A stretch of DNA of 56,133 bases from JAYZQT01 sp036136335 (lineage in GTDB: Bacteria > Pseudomonadota > Alphaproteobacteria > MPNO01 > UBA830), in NCBI GenBank assembly GCA_036136335.1, contig JAYZQT010000062.1, positions 1 to 56,133 of the forward strand, read 5' to 3'. The position numbers were made by a program, and so were the translations under genes. This document shows, one piece after another, positions 26,475 through 35,303 of the stretch. Position 1 is the stretch's first letter. Each line of letters begins with the position of its first letter. A model generated the notes under the pieces. That model searched no databases, was not told where the DNA came from, and saw only the letters and a list, made by a program, of their open reading frames with translations.

Positions 26475-27458
26475 ATGTCACAGTTTGAGGCGAAGTACAC
26501 CAGTACCAAAAGTATTCCCGTGATTGACATGACGCCGCTCCGTGACGGTTCGGATTCAACAGGTGTTGCGCGGGCACTTCATGCTGCGAGCAAGGATCTT
26601 GGTTTTATTTATGTGAAAGGACATGGAATCCCTGAGGAGGTAATTGCCGCTGCACGGCGGTCTGCATTCAAATTTTTTCGTTATCCAGACGCTGTCAAAA
26701 AGTCGGTTGCCGTTTCATTCAAACATCGTGGGTGGGTAGGTCCTGGTGGCGCGATGATGGACGAGGGTTGCGAAGCGGATCTGAAAGAAAGTTTCATTTG
26801 GGGTGCTCAAGACGCCTCCGGATCAACGCCTGATGATCACGCTCTGCGTGGTCCCAACCAATGGCCGGACTTCAATCCCGACCTGGAACGTCATGCCGTG
26901 CAATATTTCAGATATGCGCATGAGGTCGCCCAGCATTTGATGCGAGGGTTTGCTCTTGGTCTAAATCTCGATGAAAAATTCTTTCTGAGAACGGCTGACC
27001 GACCACTGAGCCGGGCCTCTTACGTCTATTACCCAAGCCAGTCCGCTGAACCGAGTGCGGGTAATTTTGGTGCGAGGCCACACACGGATTTTGGCGTTCT
27101 GACGGTTTTGAACCAGGATTTGGTGGGGGGGCTACAGGTCCAGAATCTCAAGGGTGAATGGATCCAGGCACCACCAATTTCAGGAACGCTGATTATAAAT
27201 GTTGCTGATTTACTATCCCGGTGGACGGACGGAATTTATCGATCAACTCCTCACCGCGTCGTGAATACATCGGGCAGGGATCGTCTTTCCCTCGTACTGG
27301 CATACGATCCAAATCCCGAGACGATGATTGATGCCAGGGAAATCTTTGGTGATGGGTATACGCCGAAGGATAAGCCTGTGTCCTGCGGTGATTATCTGAT
27401 TGAACGTTTTGAGAGAGCGTTTCCCTACCGCAGAGAAGACGGGGTTCATGGTAGGTGA
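26475..27458 (+). CDS. Isopenicillin-N-synthase-like Fe(II)/2OG oxygenase
   Basis: 327 residues. The N-terminal DIOX_N pattern is IPVIDMTPLRDG with FIYVKGHGIPEE; the jelly-roll core carries HTDFGVLTVL (HxD), the distal His in STPHRVVN and the RLS substrate-anchor motif in GRDRLSLVLAYDPN. It is a cytoplasmic hydroxylase or desaturase of unknown substrate. The ATG at 26475 starts just before the conserved strand and is preferred to an earlier in-frame start. The next gene begins seven bases after its stop, so the two are probably coupled. Its position after the methylamine genes suggests a nitrogen compound as substrate, but nothing in the sequence proves this. Confidence 0.82.
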   Translation: MSQFEAKYTSTKSIPVIDMTPLRDGSDSTGVARALHAASKDLGFIYVKGHGIPEEVIAAARRSAFKFFRYPDAVKKSVAVSFKHRGWVGPGGAMMDEGCEADLKESFIWGAQDASGSTPDDHALRGPNQWPDFNPDLERHAVQYFRYAHEVAQHLMRGFALGLNLDEKFFLRTADRPLSRASYVYYPSQSAEPSAGNFGARPHTDFGVLTVLNQDLVGGLQVQNLKGEWIQAPPISGTLIINVADLLSRWTDGIYRSTPHRVVNTSGRDRLSLVLAYDPNPETMIDAREIFGDGYTPKDKPVSCGDYLIERFERAFPYRREDGVHGR

Positions 27459-27465
27459 GTAATTT

Positions 27466-28548
27466 ATGAATAATACAAAACTGGAACTTTCGGCGGGATG
27501 CCAAAACATGCTTCTCAACTGTGCCCGACTCAAGGCCGGTGAAAAAGTGTTGATCGTGCATGAGGATCCGTCCCTTGGTTGGTATGATGTTGAAATGCCG
27601 GACGCCGTCTGCAGGGTGGCCAAAGAACTGGGCATGCTACCTACATTGTTGAAAGTTGCCAGCCCCGATACTGAATCTGACGAAAGGCGTATAGATCAGG
27701 CCAGTGCTGTCCACGATGCGGTAATCTACCTTGCCCGTTTTGGAGATATGGACAGGTTCGGAGATGGAGCAGACGGGAAGACCCGTGTAATGTCTTATGC
27801 GCGAGACGCGGGCATGCTGGCATCATCATATGGGACAACCCAATACGAGGCGTTTCTTGATTTAAAACAAGCCGTAGACGAGGTGTTGTTGGATGCGCAT
27901 CGCATCCAAGTGACCTGCCCACTTGGTACGGAATTTATCGGGCATTTAAAGGACCCCAGACGGGACAATAGCACTGATGTTACGGTGCGACGGTTTCCCA
28001 TGGGGGTTCCTAAACCAGTTCTTGCGGCCCAGTTTTCGGGCCGCATAGCTATCGCGCGGTATTTGACACCGACGGGATCGCGGCCCTACGAACCTGCAAC
28101 GCTTGCTATAGAGAAACCTGTCTTCGCCCACGTGGAAGCCGGTCGGATAGTTGAATTTCAGGGCGTACCGGATATCGTCAAGCGTATTCGGATGCATTAT
28201 CGGCTAGTATCAGAAAAATACAGTATTGACCCAAATGCAGTACATTCGTGGCATGCCGGAATACATCCGGGATGTGCCTATGACAGTGACGCTGACCGTG
28301 ATCCTGATCACTGGTCAAACACTGTTTTTCAGAACCCGCGTTTTTTACATTTCCACACGTGTGGTGCGTATCCACCCGGTGAAATTTGTTGGATGGTTCT
28401 TGATCATACAGTGGCAGTTGACGGGAAGAATCTCTGGGAAAACGGACGGCTGTGTGTCAATACATTCGCCGGCCTGCGGGCATGCCTTGAAAAATGGCCG
28501 GCACTAGTTGATCTGTTTGCCATCCCGTCCGACCGGGTAGGCATTTAG
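27466..28548 (+). CDS. M29-aminopeptidase/NicX-like metalloprotein
   Basis: 360 residues with the layout of the aminopeptidase T (M29)/2,5-dihydroxypyridine dioxygenase (NicX) superfamily. The N-terminal segment is MLLNCARLKAGEKVLIVHEDP with MPDAVCRVAKELGM. The C-terminal metal region has HSWHAGIHPGCAY, then PRFLHFHTCGAYPPGE and a closing LDHTVAVDGKNLWENGRL. Several His and acidic residues here could bind metal. Whether it is a peptidase or a ring-cleaving dioxygenase cannot be decided by eye; its neighbours (2OG oxygenase, CMD protein) favour small-molecule catabolism. It is seven bases downstream of the oxygenase gene. Confidence 0.6.
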   Translation: MNNTKLELSAGCQNMLLNCARLKAGEKVLIVHEDPSLGWYDVEMPDAVCRVAKELGMLPTLLKVASPDTESDERRIDQASAVHDAVIYLARFGDMDRFGDGADGKTRVMSYARDAGMLASSYGTTQYEAFLDLKQAVDEVLLDAHRIQVTCPLGTEFIGHLKDPRRDNSTDVTVRRFPMGVPKPVLAAQFSGRIAIARYLTPTGSRPYEPATLAIEKPVFAHVEAGRIVEFQGVPDIVKRIRMHYRLVSEKYSIDPNAVHSWHAGIHPGCAYDSDADRDPDHWSNTVFQNPRFLHFHTCGAYPPGEICWMVLDHTVAVDGKNLWENGRLCVNTFAGLRACLEKWPALVDLFAIPSDRVGI

Positions 28549-28764
28549 CTGTATTTTTCCAGTTTTTCACCCCTTGTTTGGAATGATGGATAGAGGAAAC
28601 GGAGAACCATTACAGCGAACTTGTGTTGTGCGGGGTAAGGCCTCTATTCTATAATTTTGGTGGTAGTGTTTCTGTTTATGAAAAAAACTAGCAATATTGC
28701 CATTGCCCATACGAAATAGAATTGCCGGTCTCAAATTAAGAATTTTGTCAGGGAGAAGGACGTT

Positions 28765-29655
28765 ATGGCTGAGCTAACACCGTTGCGTGTTGCCCCCAAG
28801 GGAATGGGCATCAATGATTTTGTTGCGATGCAGGAAGGGTTTTTTGTTGATGAAGGCCTCGATATCGAATTCGACATGCAGGTCTTTCGAGGAACGCAGG
28901 CCAGCTGGAAAGGCCTTGAATACTTTGATCGCCCGCAGGACCGGCCGTTTGCCGAGGATGGTGATGATAATGTCATTCAGAGTGCCTGCCAGTGGGGAAC
29001 AATCAGTAATGCGGCATCGGGCATGGGCCGCGCCGTGCGAGATTGTTACGGGGTTTCTCCCTGGGGAATTTTTGTGCGCCCGGACTCGCAGATACGGCGG
29101 CCAGAAGACCTGGCAGATGTCCCGATTGCCGTCGGAATGCGCGCGGGCAGCCATTTTAACGTTCCATACCGGCTCGAAAAATATCTTCCTCTGGACAGGA
29201 TCAACAGCCTTAACGTTGGTGGGTTCTCAGCCCGGCTGGAAGCCCTTATTTCTGGTGAGGTGGAAGCTGCAAGCCTGTTGCCCCCACAGATCGACATGGC
29301 CAAACAGCTTGGCATGCGCCCTATAATTGAGGATGAGTTTATTACCATCTGGTGGGTCCCTGACCATATGGCCAAGGAATCGGTCAGGTCGTACGTTAAA
29401 GCGCTTGATCGCGCTGAAAATGCACTTACCGAAAATCTGCAGGTTTACATGCCGCTCTGGCGCCACTGCATACCTGCGGCGTTCGAAAACCAGGAATGGG
29501 ACTTTGGGCGGTTCAGCCGCGGTGAGAGGTTTTTCAGTGAACCAATACCGGAGGGCCTCATCGACGAAGTATTCGAGCAGGTAGATCGGTGGGATCTAGC
29601 GCAGCATATCAAGGACCGCAACGTTGATAGCTTTATCTATTCGGCTGCAGAGTAG
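28765..29655 (+). CDS. NMT1/SsuA-like substrate-binding-fold protein without signal peptide
   Basis: 296 residues with the periplasmic-binding-protein type II pattern of NMT1/THI5/SsuA proteins: LTPLRVAPKGMGINDFVAMQEGFF, later PWGIFVRPDSQIRRPEDLADVPIAVGMRAGSH and GGFSARLEALISGEVEAASLLPPQID. The expected signal peptide is missing: the chain begins MAELTPLRVAPKG and enters the first strand at once, with a strong GGAGAAGGA site before the ATG. It should therefore be cytoplasmic, perhaps an enzyme or ligand sensor rather than a transporter component. No permease or ATPase accompanies it on this side. Ligand unknown. Confidence 0.75.
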   Translation: MAELTPLRVAPKGMGINDFVAMQEGFFVDEGLDIEFDMQVFRGTQASWKGLEYFDRPQDRPFAEDGDDNVIQSACQWGTISNAASGMGRAVRDCYGVSPWGIFVRPDSQIRRPEDLADVPIAVGMRAGSHFNVPYRLEKYLPLDRINSLNVGGFSARLEALISGEVEAASLLPPQIDMAKQLGMRPIIEDEFITIWWVPDHMAKESVRSYVKALDRAENALTENLQVYMPLWRHCIPAAFENQEWDFGRFSRGERFFSEPIPEGLIDEVFEQVDRWDLAQHIKDRNVDSFIYSAAE

Positions 29656-29954
29656 GACCGATACCGTACGATATTATGGAGCAACTGAGCATCGAAAGTG
29701 CCTTGGTGGTGAAGCCTGCAGATCCTTCTGAAAGAAGATCAGTTCGCGGAATTTGGGGTTGTTTCTACACCGGTTCTTCAATGCCGCATTCCGTCGGGCC
29801 TGTCTTGATCAAAGGAAACCACGCGGTTTTATTATTCGCGTGTTTTAGACGTGATCAATATGACATTTACTCCACAGAAAACTAATTTTATATAACGGCT
29901 CAGCATCCCTGCTGGGTGTGTTTTGTTTGTGTTTTTATAACGTCCACTAACACC
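29656..29954. other. Leader region before the selenium operon
   Basis: About 300 bases between the NMT1-like gene and the binding-protein gene. No supported gene; a 69-codon frame at 29676-29885 has no family pattern. A promoter for the transporter-selD operon must lie here or inside the preceding gene, but I cannot point to clear -35/-10 boxes. Confidence 0.35.
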
Positions 29955-29978
29955 CACCTTCGTTTATTAGGGAAGGTG
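29955..29978 (+). promoter_or_regulatory. Hairpin in the leader of the selenium-transport operon
   Basis: CACCTTC at 29955-29961 pairs with GAAGGTG at 29972-29978 across a ten-base loop, 20 bases before the ATG and just ahead of the GGAG ribosome binding site (29989-29992). It could affect translation initiation, but a seven-base stem may be chance. Confidence 0.25.
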
Positions 29979-29998
29979 TATTGAATACGGAGATATCG

Positions 29999-30871
29999 AT
30001 GCAGTTCTTGAAGTCTTCCCTTCTAATTCCAATAGTTACATTGCCGTTTTATTCTGTCAGTCACCCGTCTGCCGCCAATACATTCGTTTTTACCGCCATT
30101 CCGGATCAGGATGAAACCCAGCTCCGGAAGCGCTTTGGTAAAGTTGCGACATACCTGTCCAAGTCATTAGGAACCCAGGTCAACTATGTCCCGGTGAAGT
30201 CTTATGCAGCGGCGGTTACGGCATTCAGGAACAATCAGGTTCAGCTAGCGTGGTTTGGCGGCCTGTCGGGTGTTCGTGCCCGTGACCTTGTTAAAGGATC
30301 CAAAGCAATTGCGCAGGGCAAGAAGGACCCTTTCTTCGAAACCTATTTTATTTCCCATAACAGTACAGACCTAAAGTTCTCGAAAAATTTCCCCATGGGT
30401 ATTGCGGGTAAGACATTTACATTTGGTTCGAAGGGCTCTACCTCCGGTCGTTTGATGCCAGAGTTCCACATTCGCAAGACGTTTGGTAAAAAGCCAAACC
30501 AAGTTTTCAGGCGTGTTGGATTTAGTGGTAATCACTCTCGAACCATCGCTCTGGTGCAATCTGGAGCTTATGAAGTTGGTGCAACAAACTTCAAGGTTTG
30601 GAAGCGCGCTATTAAAAGCGGTAAGGCTGATCCCAGTAAGGTCAGCGTCATTTGGAAAACCCCAGGCTACCCTGATTATAATTGGTCAATCCGAGGCGAT
30701 GTCGATAAACAATTTGGTAAGGGCTTTGCCAAAAAAGTTCAAAGCGCGTTGCTCTCGATGAGTGATCCGGATTTATTAAAATCCTTTCCACGGTCGAGTT
30801 TTATTTCTGCCAAAAATTCCGATTATGCGCCAATTAAAGAGACTGCAAGGATTGTTGGCCTAATAGATTAA
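29999..30871 (+). CDS. PhnD-type binding protein, putative selenium oxyanion transporter
   Basis: 290 residues with a Sec signal peptide (LLIPIVTLPFYSVSHPSAA, cleaved before about residue 27) and a PhnD-family fold. Fold marks are FVFTAIPDQDETQLRKRFGKVATYLSK, VPVKSYAAAVTAFRNNQVQLAWFGGLSGV, TFTFGSKGSTSGRL and VRSGAYEVG-like VQSGAYEVGATNF. Members of this subfamily beside selD are annotated, as I recall, as putative selenate ABC transporter binding proteins. Here ATPase, permease and selD follow within one tight operon, so a selenium oxyanion is the likely ligand rather than phosphonate. ATG at 29999 is chosen for the GGAG six bases upstream. Confidence 0.82.
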   Translation: MQFLKSSLLIPIVTLPFYSVSHPSAANTFVFTAIPDQDETQLRKRFGKVATYLSKSLGTQVNYVPVKSYAAAVTAFRNNQVQLAWFGGLSGVRARDLVKGSKAIAQGKKDPFFETYFISHNSTDLKFSKNFPMGIAGKTFTFGSKGSTSGRLMPEFHIRKTFGKKPNQVFRRVGFSGNHSRTIALVQSGAYEVGATNFKVWKRAIKSGKADPSKVSVIWKTPGYPDYNWSIRGDVDKQFGKGFAKKVQSALLSMSDPDLLKSFPRSSFISAKNSDYAPIKETARIVGLID

Positions 30872-30886
30872 TCGGCCCAATCTTTC

Positions 30887-31552
30887 ATGTCTTTACTCGA
30901 GCTTCGCGAAGATAACGTCGGCTATAATGGCGCGTCGGTACTTCGCGAACTCAATTTGACCATTGAAGCCGGTGAGCGCATTGCACTAGTTGGTGAAAGT
31001 GGTTCAGGAAAAACGACTCTCTTGAATTTAATCTATTCTCGCCTAGGCGGCTCAGCGGCGTTGGTGCCGCAGGAGCTGGGCTTAGTTCAGGCACTTAGTG
31101 TTTTTCATAATGTGTATATGGGCCGACTACATCAGCATTCGGTTTGGAGGAACCTTCGTAATCTTTTTCTGCCATTAAAGGCAGATATTCGACTAGTTCT
31201 ACCATTACTCATCACTCTGCGATTGGACGATAAAATTCACGCCAGCGTCGGAGAACTCTCGGGTGGGCAACAGCAGCGCACCGCCGTGGGCCGGGCCCTT
31301 TTTCACCCAGGGGATGTTTTAATTGCTGACGAGCCGGTATCTGCTGTAGATGAGCATCAAGCGCGAGAGATCCTCAACGCCATAACTTCAAATAAGCAAA
31401 CTGTTGTGCTAGCGATGCATGATCGTGCGTTAGCGATCGAATTTGCTGATAGGTTAATCGGGATTAGGGGTGGGCTGATTGTGCTTGATAAACCCGCTTC
31501 TGGAATGAAAACAAGTGATCTGGACCATCTGTATCAAAATCAGGATATATGA
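30887..31552 (+). CDS. ABC transporter ATPase of the selenium-linked system
   Basis: 221 residues, PhnC-like. Walker A is GESGSGKTTLL near residue 37, the Q-loop is LVPQELGLVQALS, the signature is ELSGGQQQRTAVGRAL and Walker B is DVLIADEPVSAVD, followed by the H-loop His in LAMHDRA. All nucleotide-binding motifs are intact. It begins 16 bases after the binding-protein gene and ends in an ATGA overlap with the permease gene, so the three transporter parts are made together. Confidence 0.9.
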   Translation: MSLLELREDNVGYNGASVLRELNLTIEAGERIALVGESGSGKTTLLNLIYSRLGGSAALVPQELGLVQALSVFHNVYMGRLHQHSVWRNLRNLFLPLKADIRLVLPLLITLRLDDKIHASVGELSGGQQQRTAVGRALFHPGDVLIADEPVSAVDEHQAREILNAITSNKQTVVLAMHDRALAIEFADRLIGIRGGLIVLDKPASGMKTSDLDHLYQNQDI

Positions 31553-33030
31553 CCTTGCGGTCAGAGCCGTCACCACTAGTCAAAACCACAACGATTTTTG
31601 TTGGAATAGCATTTATTTGTCTGGTTTTCTCCGACGTTGCAATTACCACTGTTGATCCGTGGCAAGAGTTTCGCCTTTTTTTAATCGGACTAGTTACCCC
31701 AGATTTTTATGCAACCGATAGTATAGGGCAGGCTATTGCGTACACGCTGGCGTTCGCGTTTCTTGGTGTGGCACTTGCAAATATATTCGGGCTGTTTCTT
31801 GCGTTGATTTTCTTCAGCCGGATTGTTCGCACCGGGTGTGCAGTTGTTCGGGCTGTGCATGAGCTTTTCTGGGCATTGATATTCCTGCAGATGTTTGGCC
31901 TTTCACCGTTAACCGGTGTGCTTGCTATTGCCATCCCGTATGCCGGAATTATCGCGAAAGTTTACGCAGAGATTCTGGAGGAAGCTAACCCGGCACCATT
32001 GAAGACCATACCATTGGGTACAAGTCGGGCATCAGCATTTATTTTTGTGAGCCTGCCTGATGTCTGGGCTCATTTTCGTTCGTATTCAATGTATCGCCTA
32101 GAATGCGGAATTCGATCCAGTGCTGTCCTCGGCTTTATTGGGCTACCAACCCTGGGGTTTCATTTGGAAACAGCCTTTAAAGAAGGGCAGTATTCTGAAG
32201 TTGCCGCTTTGCTATTTCTTTTTTATATCGTGATAGCCACGATGCGTTTCTGGATGAAACGTCCGTTGCTCCCGATTTATCTTATAGGTGCTGCCGCAAT
32301 TTTGCCGTGGGAACTGGCGTTCTCTTTCTCTAATATTGTGCGTTTCCTTACAGAGGATATTCTTCCTTATCCTATTCGTAGCGGGGCTGGGTTTGAGGCT
32401 TTCTGGAATTGGATCGAATTCATGGTCGTTGATCAGGTTTTTCCCGGTACGATTGCGACCGTGCAACTCACCATGATTGCCCTGGTCGCTACTGGCTTCC
32501 TTACCCTGGTACTATTTCCACTAATTTCGCCTTTATTACTTGGCAAGGGGTCGCGTTTTCTCGGCCATATTTTCTTAGTCATCGCCCGCTCCACCCCTGA
32601 ATATATATTAGCTTTTGTTCTACTCCAACTTTGGGGACCCTCGATGCTCCCTGCAATTGTTGCTCTTACCCTTCATAATGGTGCGATTATAGGTCATTTG
32701 ATTGGACGCTATACGGAAACAGTAAAACTTCGGCAGGATGCTGTGAGGGGGTTTAATCGCTACGCGTACGAGGTACTGCCGCGCATATACCGCCCCATGC
32801 TTGCCTTGTTATTCTACCGCTGGGAAGTGATCATGAGGGAAACCGCCATACTCGGTATTCTTGGTATCTCGACGCTAGGATTTTACGTCGATAGCGCCTT
32901 TGCTGATTTGCGATTTGACCGTGCAATGTTTTTGATTGGTATAACTGCCTTACTTAACATCGCGGTTGATGCCATTTCTAGGTCAGTGCGTGTCCGTTTA
33001 AGACTGCAAACAAGTTTGGAACAACAGTAA
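31549..33030 (+). CDS. Double PhnE-type permease of the selenium-linked transporter
   Basis: 493 residues, about twice a normal PhnE. Two homologous permease halves follow each other. Half one (about 1-255) has the coupling segment PLGTSRASAFIFVSLPD, and half two (about 256-490) has AVRGFNRYAYEVLPRIYRP; each half ends with a similar LGFxGxxTLGF-like stretch (VLGFIGLPTLGFHLE; ILGILGISTLGFYVD). One polypeptide can therefore form the whole membrane channel. It overlaps the ATPase gene by four bases (ATGA), and selD starts three bases after its stop. The sequence is noticeably more AT-rich than selD, compatible with a different origin of the transporter genes. Confidence 0.87.
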   Translation: MTLRSEPSPLVKTTTIFVGIAFICLVFSDVAITTVDPWQEFRLFLIGLVTPDFYATDSIGQAIAYTLAFAFLGVALANIFGLFLALIFFSRIVRTGCAVVRAVHELFWALIFLQMFGLSPLTGVLAIAIPYAGIIAKVYAEILEEANPAPLKTIPLGTSRASAFIFVSLPDVWAHFRSYSMYRLECGIRSSAVLGFIGLPTLGFHLETAFKEGQYSEVAALLFLFYIVIATMRFWMKRPLLPIYLIGAAAILPWELAFSFSNIVRFLTEDILPYPIRSGAGFEAFWNWIEFMVVDQVFPGTIATVQLTMIALVATGFLTLVLFPLISPLLLGKGSRFLGHIFLVIARSTPEYILAFVLLQLWGPSMLPAIVALTLHNGAIIGHLIGRYTETVKLRQDAVRGFNRYAYEVLPRIYRPMLALLFYRWEVIMRETAILGILGISTLGFYVDSAFADLRFDRAMFLIGITALLNIAVDAISRSVRVRLRLQTSLEQQ

Positions 33031-33033
33031 AAT

Positions 33034-35301
33034 ATGCAGAAAACTGATACTCCAGTAATAAAAGATTTAGTGCTCATTGGCGGTGGGCACAGTCATGTGG
33101 CGGTCCTCAAGCGGTTTGGTATGAAGCCGCTCAATGGTGTCCGGCTTACCCTAATTTGCCGCGATGCACACACCCCCTACTCCGGAATGTTGCCGGGTTA
33201 TGTTGCTGGTCATTATGACTATGACGAGGCACATATCGACCTCGGCGCTCTTGCCCGCTTTGCCAATGCGAGGTTCTATCACTCTACCGCGACCGGTCTG
33301 GACCTCCGTGGGAAACGCGTTTTGTGTGACAACCGCCCGCCGGTCCCATATGAGGTTTTGTCGATCAATACGGGGTCTGCCCCCAACACCTCCATGGTGC
33401 CCGGTGCGAAGGGAAACGTTGTACCGGTAAAGCCCATAAATAAATTTCTTGACCGGTGGGAGGAGATGAGCGCCCGTGCTATGGCTCACGAGGGACCAAT
33501 GCGTATTGCCGTGGTTGGCGCGGGCGCTGGCGGGGTCGAAATTCTCCTAGCCATTCAGCACCGGTTGTCTCAGCTAAGGGCGGCAGCTGGAAAACGTTCT
33601 GACAATATCGAGTTTCATCTATTTAGTGACACCGCCGATATACTGCCGACGCACAATGGTCGGGTTCAACGCACTTTTATGGCGACGCTACGAAGCCGCG
33701 GCGTTATCTTTCATCTGGGTGAGGCGGTTACCGAGGTGACCCCCGGGTCCCTGCGACAAGGTGTGGCCGCGCCTGTCAATGTCGATGAAATACTCTGGGT
33801 TACCGCCGCAGGGGCCCCTTCATGGCCTGCGGACGCAGGCCTTGACGTTGATGTAGGGGGTTTCATAAAAGTATCCGACACGCTTCAGTCGACCTCGCAT
33901 CCGGACGTGTATTCAGCAGGTGACGTGGCGGCGATGATCAATCACCCACGCCCGAAATCCGGTGTGTTTGCGGTCCGCCAGGGTAAGCCGCTGGAACGGA
34001 ATTTGCGGCGCGCCCTGCTAGGCAGCGCTCCTAAACCGTTCCGTCCACAGTCAAGGTTTCTCAGCCTCATTTCCACTGGCGATAAAATCGCAATAGCATC
34101 GCGCGGCGGCTGGTCGGTCAAGGGTGCTCTGGTCTGGTCATGGAAGGACTGGATTGATCGTCGATTCATGAAAAAGTTCAATGACCTCCCGGACATGGAT
34201 GAGGGAGAGAATACACGGCTGCCTTCTGGTCTCGCTAATCAGGATGTGATCAAGGAAATTTCTGCAATAGCGATGCGTTGCGGGGGCTGTGGGGCGAAGG
34301 TAGGCGCTACCGTTCTGTCGCGGGCGCTAAATACCCTGACCCCTGCGGATCGTGATGATGTGCTGATTGGCCTTCACGAACCGGACGACGCCGCTGTCGT
34401 GGAGGTTCCGCTTGGCAAAGTAATCGTTCATACCGTCGATTACTTCCGCTCAATGGTGGCTGACCCTTACGTATTCGGGAAAATTGCCGCCAACCACAGC
34501 CTTGGCGACATATTTGCGATGGGGGCAGATCCGCAAACGGCTCTGGCTGTAGCCACCGTTCCATTTGGCATTGAAACCAAGGTGGAAGATACGCTGACCC
34601 AGCTTATGGCGGGTGCTATGGAAATTTTGAACGATACAAACTGCGCGCTTGTTGGCGGACATACCAGTGAAGGACCGGAACTAAGCCTCGGATTCTCCGT
34701 AAATGGCCTGATCGACAGGGATAAAATCATGCGGAAGGGAGGCCTGATGCCCGGTGACAGGCTGATTGTAACCAAACCGATTGGCACCGGCACGCTTTTT
34801 GCGGCTGACATGCGACACAAAGCCAAGGGCAGGTGGATTGCGGCTGCGCTCGATCATATGGTTCTTTCAAACCGTCTTGGTGCCCAGTGCCTGGTGGAGC
34901 ATGGTAGCCGAGCCGCGACAGATATTACGGGCTTTGGCCTGCTGGGACATCTGGTTGAAATGGTGCGCGCGTCGGCAGTTGATGTGGAGCTGAACCTTGA
35001 CGCGGTACCGCTGATGGACGGCGCGGAGGATACCGCGCGTGCCGGGATACTGTCGTCACTGCAGCCACAGAATGTGCGTCTCCGCCGCGCCGTTGCAAAT
35101 CCAACCGAGGCGGGAAAGGATCCGCGTTACCCACTAATTTTTGATCCCCAGACTGCCGGTGGGCTTCTAGCCGGCGTCCCCGGGAACCAGGCGGATGACT
35201 GCGTCGCAAAGCTCAAAGAACTTGGTTATCTGCGCACGATGATTGTTGGTGAAGTAAAAGAACAGACTGATCGTGCTGAACCGATTACAGTCATTCTGTA
35301 G
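33034..35301 (+). CDS. selD: Selenophosphate synthetase fused to an FAD-dependent oxidoreductase
   Basis: 755 residues, two proteins in one. Residues 1 to about 390 are a pyridine-nucleotide-disulfide oxidoreductase (NDH-2-like): LVLIGGGHSHVAVLKRFG (FAD site), RIAVVGAGAGGVEILLAI (NADH site) and VYSAGDVAAM. From about 412 to the end is SelD, with MRCGGCGAKVG, in which Cys419 and Lys422 correspond to the catalytic Cys17 and Lys20 of the E. coli enzyme. HTVDYF, GGHTSEGPE and ATDITGFGLLGH follow. SelD makes selenophosphate from selenide and ATP; the fused reductase may supply or guard reduced selenium. Fused SelD of this type acts as SenC in selenoneine clusters. It starts three bases after the permease stop. 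Confidence 0.93.
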   Translation: MQKTDTPVIKDLVLIGGGHSHVAVLKRFGMKPLNGVRLTLICRDAHTPYSGMLPGYVAGHYDYDEAHIDLGALARFANARFYHSTATGLDLRGKRVLCDNRPPVPYEVLSINTGSAPNTSMVPGAKGNVVPVKPINKFLDRWEEMSARAMAHEGPMRIAVVGAGAGGVEILLAIQHRLSQLRAAAGKRSDNIEFHLFSDTADILPTHNGRVQRTFMATLRSRGVIFHLGEAVTEVTPGSLRQGVAAPVNVDEILWVTAAGAPSWPADAGLDVDVGGFIKVSDTLQSTSHPDVYSAGDVAAMINHPRPKSGVFAVRQGKPLERNLRRALLGSAPKPFRPQSRFLSLISTGDKIAIASRGGWSVKGALVWSWKDWIDRRFMKKFNDLPDMDEGENTRLPSGLANQDVIKEISAIAMRCGGCGAKVGATVLSRALNTLTPADRDDVLIGLHEPDDAAVVEVPLGKVIVHTVDYFRSMVADPYVFGKIAANHSLGDIFAMGADPQTALAVATVPFGIETKVEDTLTQLMAGAMEILNDTNCALVGGHTSEGPELSLGFSVNGLIDRDKIMRKGGLMPGDRLIVTKPIGTGTLFAADMRHKAKGRWIAAALDHMVLSNRLGAQCLVEHGSRAATDITGFGLLGHLVEMVRASAVDVELNLDAVPLMDGAEDTARAGILSSLQPQNVRLRRAVANPTEAGKDPRYPLIFDPQTAGGLLAGVPGNQADDCVAKLKELGYLRTMIVGEVKEQTDRAEPITVIL

Positions 35302-35303
35302 CC

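Noticed and set aside
29676..29885. 69-codon frame before the selenium-transport operon
   Set aside because: No ribosome binding site or family pattern; probably leader sequence.
29999..33030. Phosphonate uptake system phnDCE
   Set aside because: No phosphonate-degrading genes are present and selD follows within three bases, so a selenium role is favoured.
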